A stretch of 64,000 nt of DNA from Adineta vaga (Eukaryota > Rotifera), in NCBI GenBank assembly GCA_021613535.1, contig CP075497.1, positions 11,966,001 through 12,030,000 of the forward strand, written 5' to 3'. The notes beneath the pieces were generated by a model, which did no database searches, was not told the DNA's origin, and saw nothing but the letters and a program-made list of their open reading frames with translations. Shown here piece by piece: positions 12,404 through 24,034 of this stretch. The translations under genes were made by a program, and so were the position numbers. Position 1 is the first letter of the stretch. Each line of letters starts with the position of its first letter.

Positions 12404-13311
12404 TTATAATGTTAAACTTTGTAAAGCTGATTCGATAATAGGAACAAGATCCGGAATTGCTTCACGATATTTTTGAATAATTTGTTCACGTGCCCATTGA
12501 ATTTGTTCGATAAAACCTTGATTTTCATTCGAATTTTGTGTTCGAGAATTTGATGATGAATTTTTCATTGCAAGATTGCTCGATGTTAATATAACACCAT
12601 ATAAAGCACGAATACTTGTTGGATTGATTTTCAATGTACTGAAATAATACGTTCGAGCTTTTTCATAATCACCTTGAGAATAACGAATGGAAGCATAACG
12701 TTCATGATTTAAATGATTATGTGGATTGATTAAAAGAAGTTCTTCAGCACAAAAAGCAGCTTTTATATATTCATGTTCCGAGAGATAAAGATCACATAAT
12801 TCACTCCATGCTTCTTGATCAGCCTTTTAAGAAGAAGAAGAAAAAGAAGAATCAATAAAAAACAAATTCAAAAAGATTTTACTTGATAAAGTTCTAAATA
12901 TGTATTTAATTCACTAATTGCTTCACGTATTTGATTTTGTTCTTTTAAAAGACTAATTTGTCTCTTTCGAACAATCGCATCTGTTTCATTATCTTCCAAT
13001 AAATTTGAATAAATTTCTTCGGCCCGTTCAAAATCTTGTATTGATTCGTGATACATTGCATCTAATGTTGTTACACGACGACTTGTTGTTTTAAATTGTT
13101 TTTCTAATTGATCAAGACATTGACGAGCAATTGATTGTTTTGAACAATTTAATGCTGATTTGAATATTTGTTCAAGTATTAACCATTTTTCATCACCTAA
13201 TGATGATAAATTACGTTTGGATAAAACATCTGTCCATAGATCAACAATTTCATCATGTGAACGATGATTTTCATCGCGATATTTACGAAGTTTTTCAATA
13301 GCTGATTGCAT
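12404..13311 (-). CDS. EMC2: ER membrane protein complex subunit 2 (TPR protein)
   Basis: Cytosolic TPR subunit of the EMC insertase for tail-anchored and multipass membrane proteins. Two exons: 12883-13311 and 12404-12823 (intron 12824-12882), 282 residues against about 297 in human. Diagnostic stretches are LGDEKWLILEQI, ISELNTYLELYQADQEAWSE, EYIKAAFCAEELLLINPHNH and KINPTSIRALYGV; paired helices of TPR type run through the middle. ATG at 13311 is the first in frame. A possible AG acceptor 15 nt upstream means a few residues could come from an upstream exon near 13380-13415. It lies 111 bp upstream of PPP1R21 on the same strand, an unusually tight tandem pair; bdelloid trans-splicing could allow joint transcription, but no direct sign is seen. 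Confidence 0.93.
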
Positions 13312-15169
13312 TCGAGTTTGTTTTTTCTAAAGATAAAGTCAGAGCTATATTTTAAGATGAAAAAAAAACACACGCACACACACACATAGTCAACAAAGAG
13401 AAACGAAGCATGCATGCATCAATCCTTCTCCTTTTTTTTATCATCATCATCATCATCTTCTAACAGTTAGCAATTCTATTGGTTTAGAATTATAACCAAT
13501 ACAATGATGACTTTGATTTTATATTATACTATAATTGAATTTTTATTTCTATAAAAAAGTATTTTTATTATTTTTTAAATGAAAATATAAATTTGTTGAA
13601 TTAAAAGGAAAACTATAATTATCTAATCTAGTTTGAAACAACAGAGTGCTAAAGTACTTCATTGATTCATTCGATTGTGTGGAGAAATTTGAAGTTCATT
13701 ATTCGCACTTTATAATTATAATTCACTCGAACAAGAATATTCAATCAATCGATAATAATTGAGACTCAAAAAATCATTGCGACAATGGTTTTGGATTTAT
13801 TTATTTTAAATAAAAAATATCGTTTTTTTAAAGTTACAAACAGGTTTAATCGACATCGACAGCATCAAAAGATTTTTCTTTTGTTTTATTAAGATTAGGA
13901 ATGGACAAAGTTCAGTTCAATGAAATCTAAAAAGTATGTGCCGGTCCTACTGTAGAGAGGGAGGAAGTTAAAGACTTTACTTTGTCGCTATTCATAGATA
14001 GTGAGACCATATATTGTAGCAAGAACTCGTGGTAAAAGCCGATTCGAAGATGTGAACACAATGTTGTGTAGGGAAATGATTGACGTACATGAAACTGGAG
14101 AGCAGACATGCCATTTTTCCTCATGAAATAGGTTGAATCTAGTGTCCAATATCACTCTGCGAAAAACGTACGATAATTTTAGCTGATTTTGCGTTTCATT
14201 GAATGGCAAGATCGTTTTGTTTAGTTTATGTAATCGATTTTGTACGATAGCAGGTCCATTTAACATTGGATATGTTGGAGATCTGTGCAATAGAACACAC
14301 TTACGACGTTAGTCTCAGTCTCGTGATATTAAGGTAGTCACACGTCGCATTTATATACAAATAGAAGTCTAAATAAGCGCTCCGATTTTCGTTCATATTT
14401 CCTCATTTTTGCTTACAAAGGCAGCCATATGAACATCTCCAATGTATACAACACTGCTTAAACCACTTTTCTTTGCAAAATATGTATTTTTTTTCATGAA
14501 AAACCGTTTTCAATATAACTTTATTCAAAGACTTCAATCTCATATCACTTTCAAAGAATTTGCTGGGGAAGATTCTTGTTACAAGGAAACAACCTTTTTC
14601 ATTTAAGAATTGATTCAGAGCACATTACAGTAGAGTGGTAAAACGTATTATATACACAATTTTTCTTTGTTTTTTAATGCGACTAACTGCTATATTACGG
14701 ATGAGAGCTATGTATTGATAGATTTTTTTAATCTCCTTCATCCGTTAGTTCATCAGTATACTTCAACAAATATATACCGTGTGATTGGCGACAAGCTATA
14801 GTCGATTCATAAACAACCATTACTCTTTCAATTTGTCAACAAAGCACTTTTAATACGAATCACGAAGCTCAATCTCAACACTTTTCCTAAATAGTTGAAA
14901 AGCACGATGATTCTCTATATTATAGAATTTTCAGTCAGCATTCTTGATCAAAAAATATTTCTACGGTTATTACACTCGAATAAAATCTACTCAAAGATAT
15001 TTCATACAGATATCTAAGCAGTTCTTTAGTTCATATGAATGGGATTCGTGAACTTGAGCTTGTCTATCGCTAATTAAGATAAACAAATAAAGATATATTT
15101 GAAATAAAGTGAATATTCACACCTACACCCTTTAAGAAAAGAATTCTGTATCTCTGTTTGTATTATTGA
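13312..15169. other. Intergenic, with microsatellites
   Basis: Contains a CA-type run near 13368-13388, an ATC run near 13438-13458 and otherwise AT-rich DNA. One 100-codon frame on the minus strand (13988-14290) is discussed among rejected items. The 3' flank of the EgtB-EgtD gene lies at the right end. Confidence 0.5.
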
Positions 15170-17644
15170 TTAGACTGCTTGAGTCAAGCAAAGAATATAT
15201 GGAAAGCGATCATCATCCGTATTATAGAATTTGACGATATCCAAAGAATTTTTCTTCATTAACAAATGAATATCATCGTATGTATATTTCGTTGATAATT
15301 CTGTTTGTATTGCATCATAAGCTTCTAATTCCATGACAAAACCATGTTGATCTGTTACAGTTTGTTGTTTTGTACTAATTAACCAACTTTCCATTTGTCG
15401 ACGCAACGGATTATACATAGGATAATGTTGATAATTGCAGAGATCAAAATCGAAATTAAGTTCACGATTTAAACGAAGAAGAAGATTATAATTGAAAGCA
15501 GCAGTAACACCTTTTGAATCATTATAAGCTCGAATCATTGTTCTAGTATCTTTACATATGTCGAAGGCACATATGAACCAATCTCCAACTTGTAAATTTT
15601 GACGAATCGAACGAATTAATTGCACAACAGGTGCATCATCACCATATTTAATATCACTAGGTCCATAAGATGAGAAATTACCAACAGTACTACCCATTAA
15701 CATAACTACTTTGATTCCCATTGCATCCGTTCTTAACTTCGCATACATCTCATCAAATGTCGAGCAAATTGGTTTGACATGCTTTTGAATAAACTTTTCG
15801 CCCATCTTCTGCATTAACAATTGAGTAAGAGAATCGATTGCATGTTGAGATATATCAACTGGATGGTAGACCATTGATATTTCGTCTGTTGAATTAACCC
15901 AAGGTGTTAACCATGTTTCGACTTTTTTACCATCGCCACAACCAAGTTCAATGAAATGAATTGATGATGATGTACGAGAACTGAAGTCACTATGACGAAT
16001 AATCATCGATTTAATATCATTCACTTGTTGTTGAAGTAATCTCAATTCTTGATCGAATAAATAATATTCTTTCAATAGCGTAATTTGTGTATACAGAATG
16101 GAACCCTGTGCATCGTAAAAGTATTTCGAAGCAATTCTTCTATGTGCTTTATCGCTGAATCCCGTAATGATTTCCTGTCGATCTGATTCAGTAAGTGGAC
16201 TATCAGTATGATTAAAATGTTTGACGCATCGAAATGTCGCAAACATGTATTGATATGTATCTTGGTACCAATTACGAAATGATCTTCGAATCAATGTTAA
16301 ATCAGTAACGTAGGAACCACCTAATAATACGAAATGACGATCATCGAAAAAATCCGCTGAATATTCAGGATACGTTGGTAGAGCACTGCGATAACCAGAT
16401 AATGGTCGAAAGACACTTGATGTCCATTCAAATGCAGATCCTTGCCATTGCAATTGATTGCCAATTGTTGATTTCGTCGACATCGTGTGAAGATGACGAA
16501 AGTTAACATTACAATCATTATTCGTCAGACCTGCGCGTATACTATCCGACCAATCCCACATTGCATAGACCCATTCGGATTCAGTTGGCAATTCAATTTT
16601 TTCTCCGGTTTTGTTTGACATCCATCGACAGTAAGCTTTCGCTTCAATTTGACTTAGTATTACTGGATGATCGAATACAAATTCAACAGGAATATTTCGC
16701 TGTAATACAAAATTTACTCGATAGTAATCGTTCTTTTTCGTCCATGTAGCTGGATGATGTATGTCAGATTTTTTGATCCATTCGAAGACTGGCTCATCCC
16801 ACCAATCACTAGTGGTATAACCATCATCGAGTATAAATTGAAGAAAGTCGCCGTTTCGAACAGGATGTGATTGCATTTGAAAAGGAGACACAAAAGACGA
16901 TTCATGAGGAAATTCGTTATCCCATCCAAACGAAAATGTCGATGGCTGGTTACTATACGGCTTACCTAGGGAAGTGTGTCCGCCTGGTAATGTCACCCAG
17001 TTGTTTTCTAACAGTGAAGAAATAGGCGAAGTTTGACAAAGATCAAGTTCATTGATTAGATCTATTCGAAGACTTTCTATTGGTAATTGAACAAACAGAT
17101 ACATCAACGTTTCTTGATGTAACATTTCATGTTCCGTGGCAATATTGAGTACATTCAAAGTATGTAAATCGTTGAGGTCAAGATTGCCATTGTTCAAAAC
17201 ATGAAGAATTTGTTCTCGAACTTTTTGTTTGTATTCGATTACACTCTCTACAGTAAATGAACGCCAATAGCTTTCTTCTTCTTTAACATCTGTTGAGAAC
17301 CGACTAGAGTGCGTGTGTTCAACAGTTCCTGTCTGTACATTTGGATCAACACCACGTACAAATAAACTATCATAAACACTATCAATAACATCATTAACGC
17401 CATTTAGATGACGAAATTGCGTCCAACTAAAGCATGGTAAATGACCAAAATAAAATATCAATGGTAATCGAAGATTTATTGGTTGTTGATAATAGTCGTC
17501 GGACGAACGAAGTAATGAAAAAAGTCGATCGCTTCTATCCCATACTTGATTGAATTTATTTATCCAATGAGCTATGTCAAATTGTAGTTTTTCATCGATT
17601 TCCGACGAATAATGATTGTTTGGTAAGGATTCGATAGCATTCAT
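15170..17644 (-). CDS. egtBD: EgtB-EgtD fusion: ergothioneine synthase (sulfoxide synthase plus histidine trimethyltransferase)
   Basis: Single uninterrupted 824-residue frame. Residues about 20-190 form a DinB-type domain with the iron ligands expected of EgtB/OvoA: His68 in FYFGHLP, and His172/His176 in EHEMLHQETL. Residues about 213-475 are an FGE-sulfatase domain (LPGGHTSLGKPY, ELPTESEWVYAMWDW, GSAFEWTSS, LLGGSYVTD, RSFRNWYQ). Residues about 485-824 are an EgtD methyltransferase: KYFYDAQGSILYTQIT, SAM motif ELGCGDGK (566-573), GSTVGNF (651-657, Asn656 histidine binder), YNDSKGVTAAFN. EgtD makes hercynine from histidine; EgtB adds cysteine sulfur to give the sulfoxide. The order is the reverse of fungal Egt1 (EgtD first) and matches OvoA, but the last domain is EgtD-type. 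No C-S lyase is present in the window. It is intronless among intron-rich neighbours, which suggests horizontal origin. Confidence 0.92.
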   Translation of the reverse strand: MNAIESLPNNHYSSEIDEKLQFDIAHWINKFNQVWDRSDRLFSLLRSSDDYYQQPINLRLPLIFYFGHLPCFSWTQFRHLNGVNDVIDSVYDSLFVRGVDPNVQTGTVEHTHSSRFSTDVKEEESYWRSFTVESVIEYKQKVREQILHVLNNGNLDLNDLHTLNVLNIATEHEMLHQETLMYLFVQLPIESLRIDLINELDLCQTSPISSLLENNWVTLPGGHTSLGKPYSNQPSTFSFGWDNEFPHESSFVSPFQMQSHPVRNGDFLQFILDDGYTTSDWWDEPVFEWIKKSDIHHPATWTKKNDYYRVNFVLQRNIPVEFVFDHPVILSQIEAKAYCRWMSNKTGEKIELPTESEWVYAMWDWSDSIRAGLTNNDCNVNFRHLHTMSTKSTIGNQLQWQGSAFEWTSSVFRPLSGYRSALPTYPEYSADFFDDRHFVLLGGSYVTDLTLIRRSFRNWYQDTYQYMFATFRCVKHFNHTDSPLTESDRQEIITGFSDKAHRRIASKYFYDAQGSILYTQITLLKEYYLFDQELRLLQQQVNDIKSMIIRHSDFSSRTSSSIHFIELGCGDGKKVETWLTPWVNSTDEISMVYHPVDISQHAIDSLTQLLMQKMGEKFIQKHVKPICSTFDEMYAKLRTDAMGIKVVMLMGSTVGNFSSYGPSDIKYGDDAPVVQLIRSIRQNLQVGDWFICAFDICKDTRTMIRAYNDSKGVTAAFNYNLLLRLNRELNFDFDLCNYQHYPMYNPLRRQMESWLISTKQQTVTDQHGFVMELEAYDAIQTELSTKYTYDDIHLLMKKNSLDIVKFYNTDDDRFPYILCLTQAV

Positions 17645-18901
17645 TTTTACAGAATGAAATCAATATCAGTCTTAGGGCACACCTTTTATATGTCACATAA
17701 TACCAAGGATAAAAATAGATCGCATACTCATTGATAACAAATATTATTTCAGTAACTCGGTCATTTGTTACTGTATTATATAATACGTATAAGAATAAGA
17801 AACAATTGTCAAGACGACCTTTGTTAATTAATTGTATTCAAAACGACATAGGTTTTTTCGAATTTTCCTACACAACAATAGTGTCAACGGTTATGCTATT
17901 ATTTTTAAACAAATTTGATCGATTCTTTTTCAAATGATCGTAATAGAGAGATAATGTATTTCACAATGACGTTTTTCATCGTGATTCAATTCTGAGTACT
18001 TTCATGTAAAACGGAAGGAAAAAAAAGAAAAGATTAAAAAACTTATTTGTTGATTTATTTTTTACGTCCTATCTAGGAATAATTTCCAGATGTCATTTTA
18101 TGACTGTGCAGAACAAAGTTTCACAGAACAAAAAGAAGATATTTTTAACTTTGAGTGTAGTTGTGGATGGTTTCTTTTTTCCACATCTTTGAGAGTAGAA
18201 ATTGAGAAAAATGTGTAAGTTTCTCTCTCTGATAAATGACTTCGAAAACGTTTTGTATCAGATAGTTATTCAGTTAAAAATTGTATTTAATTGGAAAGTT
18301 TCTTTTTAGCAAAAGCAGTCGATAAAAGAGAGAATACCTAGAGGGAAAATGATGTTCTTAAAACAAATTATAATGTGAAAATAAAAAAAAACGAAGAAGA
18401 GTCATGATTCTCAACTGGAAGAAGACTATAGCGACAAACTTTCTTTCTTACGCCAAATATGTAATTAGTATCAAATTATCACTATAGTCATATCGAGTAT
18501 CTACGCTAGTAGTATAATGATTAATATCCAATCGTTCGTTAAAATCAGATTTTCTATGGTGTCAATGATATTAAAAAAATATTTATTACTTTATTTAATT
18601 AAACAAATCGAAATAAAAAATGAAACACGTGAATGAGCACGTGTTTGGTGTAAACGCATCCTATTTCGTTCTGCAACAGATCATAGAAAAGAAGAAATTA
18701 TTTCTATTCTTGTTGCTCCTGTCACAGAGTAAAAACGTAAATGACAGTATTTATAACATTAGTTATACGTAAACCATCATCGTCACGACTTGCTTTATTA
18801 ATTTCTCTACCAATATTATTATAAATAAAACATAGAAGAAAAATATACTTCGAGTATACGAAATATATTTCGTTCCGTAGATTTCATTTCAAGTGATCAA
18901 T
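17645..18901. other. Divergent intergenic region between egtBD and the dehydrogenase
   Basis: 1.26 kb of AT-rich DNA holding both 5' flanks. The one structured site I see is the CACGTG palindrome at 18623-18646. Confidence 0.6.
18623..18646. promoter_or_regulatory. Perfect inverted repeat carrying two CACGTG E-boxes
   Basis: AAACACGTG, a 6-nt spacer (AATGAG), then CACGTGTTT: two 9-bp perfect arms, each with a canonical CACGTG core, centred about 270 bp upstream of the dehydrogenase start. CACGTG is the bHLH/bZIP E-box (USF, MITF/TFEB, HIF-like factors). Regulation of the dehydrogenase, and possibly of egtBD, is inference from position only. Confidence 0.45.
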
Positions 18902-21092
18902 ATGAGTACAACGAATTTTGTTGAATTTGATCAATCAAAATGTGTTGATAAAAAATATGGACATCAACATATTAGTAAATAATTTCTTTAGATTTCTGTA
19001 TTTTATTAACCAATTGATATTTAGTGTCATCATTCACAACTTATCCTATTGAAACAGTTCGAACTGAAGTTTTAAAAACGACAATTAAACCACCAACAAT
19101 TACACCTAAATATGATTCGAATACATCATCAACTGTTGTCGAATGGCATGTAAGTTCTATTTTACTAAAAGAATATTATTTTCAAGATAAGTTTTCCCAG
19201 GGTAAAAAAGACGTTCGAATTGCTCAACGACCTCGACCAATGATTACTGATGATAGCGATGCTATTATACATGTGACATCATCAACAATTTGTGGAAGTG
19301 ATTTACATATGTGTAAGAAATCATAGGTTTAATAAATATTGATTTTTATATATTTTGTATAGATACTGGTGATATGAAAGGCATGCTATCAAAAGATATT
19401 ATTGGTCATGAATGTAAGTTTTTTTTACAGCTTTATTTGTTAGAAGAAAAAAAATTTTATTTTAAAGGTATGGGTATTGTAGAAAGTATAGGTAGTAGTG
19501 TCAAGAATATTAAAGTTGGTGATCGAGTTGTTGTTAGTGCACCAATTGCTTGTGGACAATGTGAATGTAAGTCTTTTTTGTTTTTAATTAATAAAAATAT
19601 CTGAATTGTTTTGTTTATAGATTGCAAAACTGGTATGTTTTCATTATGTGATATTACAAATGATTCGAAAGTTATGGAAACACTCTATGGTCATCGAATT
19701 TGTGGAGCATTTGGTTATTCACATTTAACAGGTCATTGATAAAGAATATGAAGTGTTGAACAATATGTATTATTCCATTTTTTTAGGAGGTTATGATGGA
19801 TGTCAAGCTGAATGGGTTCGTGTCCCATTTGCTGATGTTAATCTATTGAAAATTGAAAATGATCGATTAACTGATGAACAAGTATTATTTCTTAGTGATA
19901 TTGTTTGTACTGGTAAGTTATTTTCCATGATTGATTTATTATTGACTGTGATATTATCGGTAAATATTGTAGCATGGCATGCTAATGTCTTAGGTGGAGT
20001 TGGTCCTGAAACGACTGTAGCTATCTGGTAAGTATTTACATCATTGCCTTTATGATTAATAATAAATGGTATGTAGGGGTGCTGGTCCAGTTGGTTTACT
20101 GACTATTATGTGGGCTAAATATCGAGGTGCAAAGCGTATCTTTTCTATTGATTGTGTTGAGGAACGTCTGGCTAAAGCTCGATCACAAGGTGCAGAAACA
20201 ATCGATTTTTCTAAACATAATGTAGTTGATACTATGCAAAAACTAATACCTGGTTGGAATTTTCTTAAATATTAGATAAAATATGAATTCTATGTTCTTT
20301 GAGTAGGTGGTCCTGATGTATGTGTTGATGCTGTTGGTTTCCGTTATACAAAAGGTTTGATTCATACTGTACAACGTGCTGTCTTTCTCGAAACAGATAC
20401 ACCTGAAATCTTAGCTGAAGCAGTTACTGTTGTTCGAAAAGGTGGAACTGTCGCAATTGTTGGAGATTAGTAAGTCATCAGATCTAATCATCTTTTCATA
20501 TCTCTTGTGTTTCTTTTCTAGCTTTTATAAATCGAATGCATTTCCGATCGGTGAGAGATATAAAAGATGAAGATTATTACATATCAAACTTTCTTTTATT
20601 TTCTAGGTGCTTTCATGGAAAAAGGTGAATACATATAAGTTTAATGATTTTTATATGAAATAATAATGTCTTTAGCTGTAACAATGCGAGGTGGTCAGTT
20701 ATACTGTCAAAGCTATTGGCATGATCTTCTTAAAATTATTGAAAATGGCGTAAATTATTCCTGTTTCTATTATATAAATAGAGAAATTATTTTATTTGGA
20801 TCTATTTTAGGAAGTTGATCCAACATTTATTATTACACATACAATGGATTTATCACAAGGTTCGTCAAAATATATAACTATTTATATCTATTTTTGATTT
20901 TCAATGATAATCTTCTAGCGGCTGAAGCTTATAAAAACTTTAATGACAAGTCAAATGGAACAATGTAAGTGATCGGTTAGATATTCTTTTATTAGGAATT
21001 CGTTATTATTCTATTTTAGCAAAGTAGTATTGAAAACTGCTTTTGCTGCTGTTCAACAGGCTACATCAGGTGTCACCACGAGCACAAAATAA
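18902..21092 (+). CDS. Zinc-dependent medium-chain alcohol/formaldehyde dehydrogenase
   Basis: Medium-chain dehydrogenase of the glutathione-independent formaldehyde-dehydrogenase-like branch (NAD(P)-dependent alcohol or aldehyde oxidation). Sixteen exons: 18902-18974, 19025-19149, 19201-19312, 19363-19413, 19468-19566, 19621-19731, 19787-19912, 19973-20027, 20077-20252, 20307-20469, 20522-20550, 20607-20624, 20676-20749, 20811-20859, 20919-20964, 21020-21092. They total 1380 nt, 459 residues. Catalytic zinc ligands are Cys97 (ICGSDLH) and His119-Glu120 (IIGHE). Four structural-zinc cysteines are at 149, 152, 155 and 163 ([15 protein letters not shown]). The Rossmann motif is WGAGPVGLL. An N-terminal extension of about 60 residues precedes the core. 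One exon is only 18 nt. Substrate is not determinable; the family is firm. Confidence 0.9.
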
Positions 21093-21423
21093 TCTTTGGA
21101 TATTAAATTCATAACTGAAGATGTATTTTTATTTGTAGTCAAGCTTTTTATATTCTAATATATAAATTATTTTTTCTTGAAAACAGAACAAAAAAGATTT
21201 AGAAATGTTCATATTTATATTATATGAGAAATTAATCTGTATAGATAAATATTTTAATTCACTTCTAACAGGAGTGTCCCGATGGAGGGGGAAGGGGTTT
21301 GGGAGCGCGACGTCCTCCCAATAATCGAAAATTTCGACTTACGCCTCCCCAATTTTTTCAAAACTGAGTTCTAATCAATTTCATTTATAAATATATATAT
21401 ATATGTATTTATTTTAAAACTAA
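21093..21423. other. Intergenic with a short GC-rich patch
   Basis: After the dehydrogenase stop, AT-rich DNA is interrupted near 21270-21350 by an unusually GC-rich patch (GATGGAGGGGGAAGGGG and AGCGCGACGTCCTCCC). A related CCATCGGGAGGGG string occurs near 21951. This could be a transposon remnant; boundaries are not resolved. Confidence 0.3.
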
Positions 21424-21760
21424 CTGTACGAAAAATACGTCATGATGAGGACCCTGAATGATTATTACATCAGCAAGATCATATATGTTGGTTAATTGTT
21501 GAGTTGCTATAAGTAAAAGAAGGAATCATTTTAAAATTAAAATAGAAATAAAAAATAAAACTTACAGTTTGGCATTATCAAGTTTTTTTTCGCTGTTAAA
21601 CCAACACTATGCGTATCAACAGTCTAAAAATAAATACTTTTTAATAAATATTTTACAAATTATTCATACAAGAAATATGCAAAGTATTCGTAAAAAAACT
21701 ACCTCAGTCAAAACAGCCATTTTGTTGTCAAACAAGAGCAAGAAACAATAATCTCTACTA
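21424..21760 (-). pseudogene. Unrecognised gene fragment sharing an LLFDNK motif with the gene at 22378-23447
   Basis: Reading the minus strand, three exon-like blocks join in frame through good sites: one ending LLLFDNKMAVLTE (about 21705-21750), one TVDTHSVGLTAKKNLIMPN (about 21567-21627), and one reading TQQLTNIYDLADVIIIQGPHH to a stop near 21409-21424. The first block resembles the RLLFDNKIM exon end at 23280, suggesting a partial duplicate. No start is found and the family is unknown. Confidence 0.3.
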
Positions 21761-22377
21761 TGTTCTCCTTTTGAACATACGATGACCGATTGATAATATT
21801 TCTCAACTCGTTTTTTTATTGGTCGAACTATAACTTATTACGAGAAAATGAGTAAATTATTCTTCTTCTATTTTCCTGTTTTCTTTAGTCGTTCTGAGTC
21901 TGAAGAAAACAACGTCGTTGATTGAACTACATATCATTTCTAGAGCCATCGGGAGGGGAAAAAGACACAAGATTTCAGAATTTTGATGATACGAAAAACG
22001 TTTTGCTAGAAAATTGTAGAAAAAATAGTTTTCTATTGATCTTTGTTTTTTGTTTTTGAAAATCTTATCGGGTTACGTTTCAACACCTGTTTTGCTGAGA
22101 CCTCCATTGTACTGTGCTTTTTCCCTCGGCGGTTCTATAAAGTTCTTCTTCCAAAAAAAAATTTCTATTTTGTTCATTACAGTTCTAGTCTTTTTTGTTA
22201 ACACAGAAACGTTTAAATATTGATTAATTGTTAGAACTTAAAAATAAGCTGTGCGATTAGCGGCGGCGCCAGAATTTTCGCTCAGGGTGGGCTAAGCCTA
22301 TCCACAAAAGATTTACATTTACTACGAATAACTAATTCTCATATAAGACAACATATACAAATTTACACAATTTAATT

Positions 22378-23447
22378 TCAAACTGGATTTGTACTCAATT
22401 GGTCCAAAACTGATTTGTTAATTTGATCATGATGATGAAAAAACGACAATATGCGCTTGTATACATGAATTAATTTTCGATATTGATTGGATAATGATTC
22501 ACAGTCACATGATGATGATGCAACATAATTCTAAACGAAAATTCAATTAACAATTATTGACTTGAAATATTTTCAAGGACGTCATCCATCCTCCATTCTT
22601 TTCGTTTATATACGGCATAGAAGGACCCCCCTATTAGTACTTCGATCAGTGATCGAACAACTTCCATCAGACCTGCAGTTTGTTTGGCATATAGATTTTC
22701 CGAAAGACCCTGGGTATCAAAACAATTTTTGCAGTGCTTAATAGGTCATCTATGAAAAGTTTTATATAAAGTTATTGAAAACAATTTGACGAGTTCTTAA
22801 ACTTTTTTTTTGGTTTCGTTCTTCGCAGTGTCCCAACATAGAGCTTTTCAAAATAAAAATTGGCGCTACGAAGCAATATTTGTTAATTTCGTGAGTAGCA
22901 AAAAAGAAAATTAGATTTAAAAAAAAAACTCAGAATCACTTCTGAATTAAAAGAAAAAACTAGTGAAGATCAACTAATTGGAACTTGTTCTGATAATTCA
23001 TCCAATCGAAGGAAATTTTTTTTATGAGTGATCTTTTCCATCATCTCAATAGTTTTAGTGAGACAAAGCCGTAACAGGATGTTTCCTTTCGTTATAAATC
23101 AGTTTCTGACTAGAAATCCAGCTGTTCTCTTAACATAGAATGAAGATTTCATTATGCTTTAAATACATCCATGGATATAAGAAAAATTTCTTTGCATAAA
23201 TTCATTAAAATGAGAAATAGTGAAGAATATACGGACAAAGTGAATAAGTAAAAAAAAAAGAAATGAAAAACGAAAATACCATTATCTTGTTGTCAAAGAG
23301 CAATCTATCAACACTTTCTTGGAGTGTACCAGAATAGAGTTTGACCAATATTAATAACAATATTATTAGTGCAGCAATGCCGATACAACCCATACTAATA
23401 CCGAATGTAATATGGCAGTGGTCATCTTCATTTGTTAAAACACATTT
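22378..23447 (-). CDS. Unrecognised membrane protein, partial model
   Basis: Minus-strand exons supported by frame and splice sites: 23280-23447, 22581-22709 and 22378-22530 (stop at 22378-22380), all phase 0. The first encodes a short Cys/His-containing stretch, then one hydrophobic segment (GCIGIAALIILLLILVKLYS) and ends RLLFDNKIM. The second encodes GLSENLYAKQTAGLMEVVRS and IEVLIGGSFYAVYKRKEW. The third is polar and His-rich (SLSNQYRKLIHVYKRILSFF). The 570 bp between exons one and two may hide further exons, and no start codon is assigned. The donor of exon two (GTCCTT) is weak. I cannot name the family. It abuts the F-box cassette, so its 5' end may have been cut off. Confidence 0.35.
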
Positions 23448-24034
23448 CTACATAAAAGAAAGAAGAAAATCAATTATTATTGACATGATTTCCAGATAGA
23501 TCTTCTTTGCTCCCTTTTTATTCTCTTTGCTACTATTTTTTCCGTGATTCTTAAGATCTTTAAGGATAGGCGTATTTGAAATCAAAATTGCCTTACGTCG
23601 AGCTAATAGAATGAAATTAGTTTATGAGGGTACGGACCGTGAGCGTGAAAAGTAGAGACTATCGGTATCTACCCTCAAAGATTTCCTTTCCTGATTGAAC
23701 TTTTGTTGAATATCACATGCAACAATATCCTTTCTTAAAACGAACTCTTTTGCAAAACTCAAAAAATTACTAATGAAAAATACATATCTTGAGTGTATAC
23801 TGACACTGATAATCATACACGTCAAACGAAACTCCAATCAATAAATACATTAACGCCATCTTTCTGCATAAACGAACTATTCGCTTTTGTTGAAATCGTC
23901 AGATTTCATTACCTTTCTCGAATAACAAAAACACAATACTGTCAGTAATAGTAAAGCGAATTTCTTTTCATAACAAACAAAATATATTCAATAGCTTGTA
24001 TTCTCAACAAACTTTTGTAGAATTTAAAGCGAAT

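Noticed and set aside
13988-14290. 100-codon frame on the minus strand (MHRSPTYPMLNGPAIV...)
   Set aside because: Open, but with no family resemblance, no splice partners and no conserved neighbour. Could be chance or a repeat remnant, so not called a gene.
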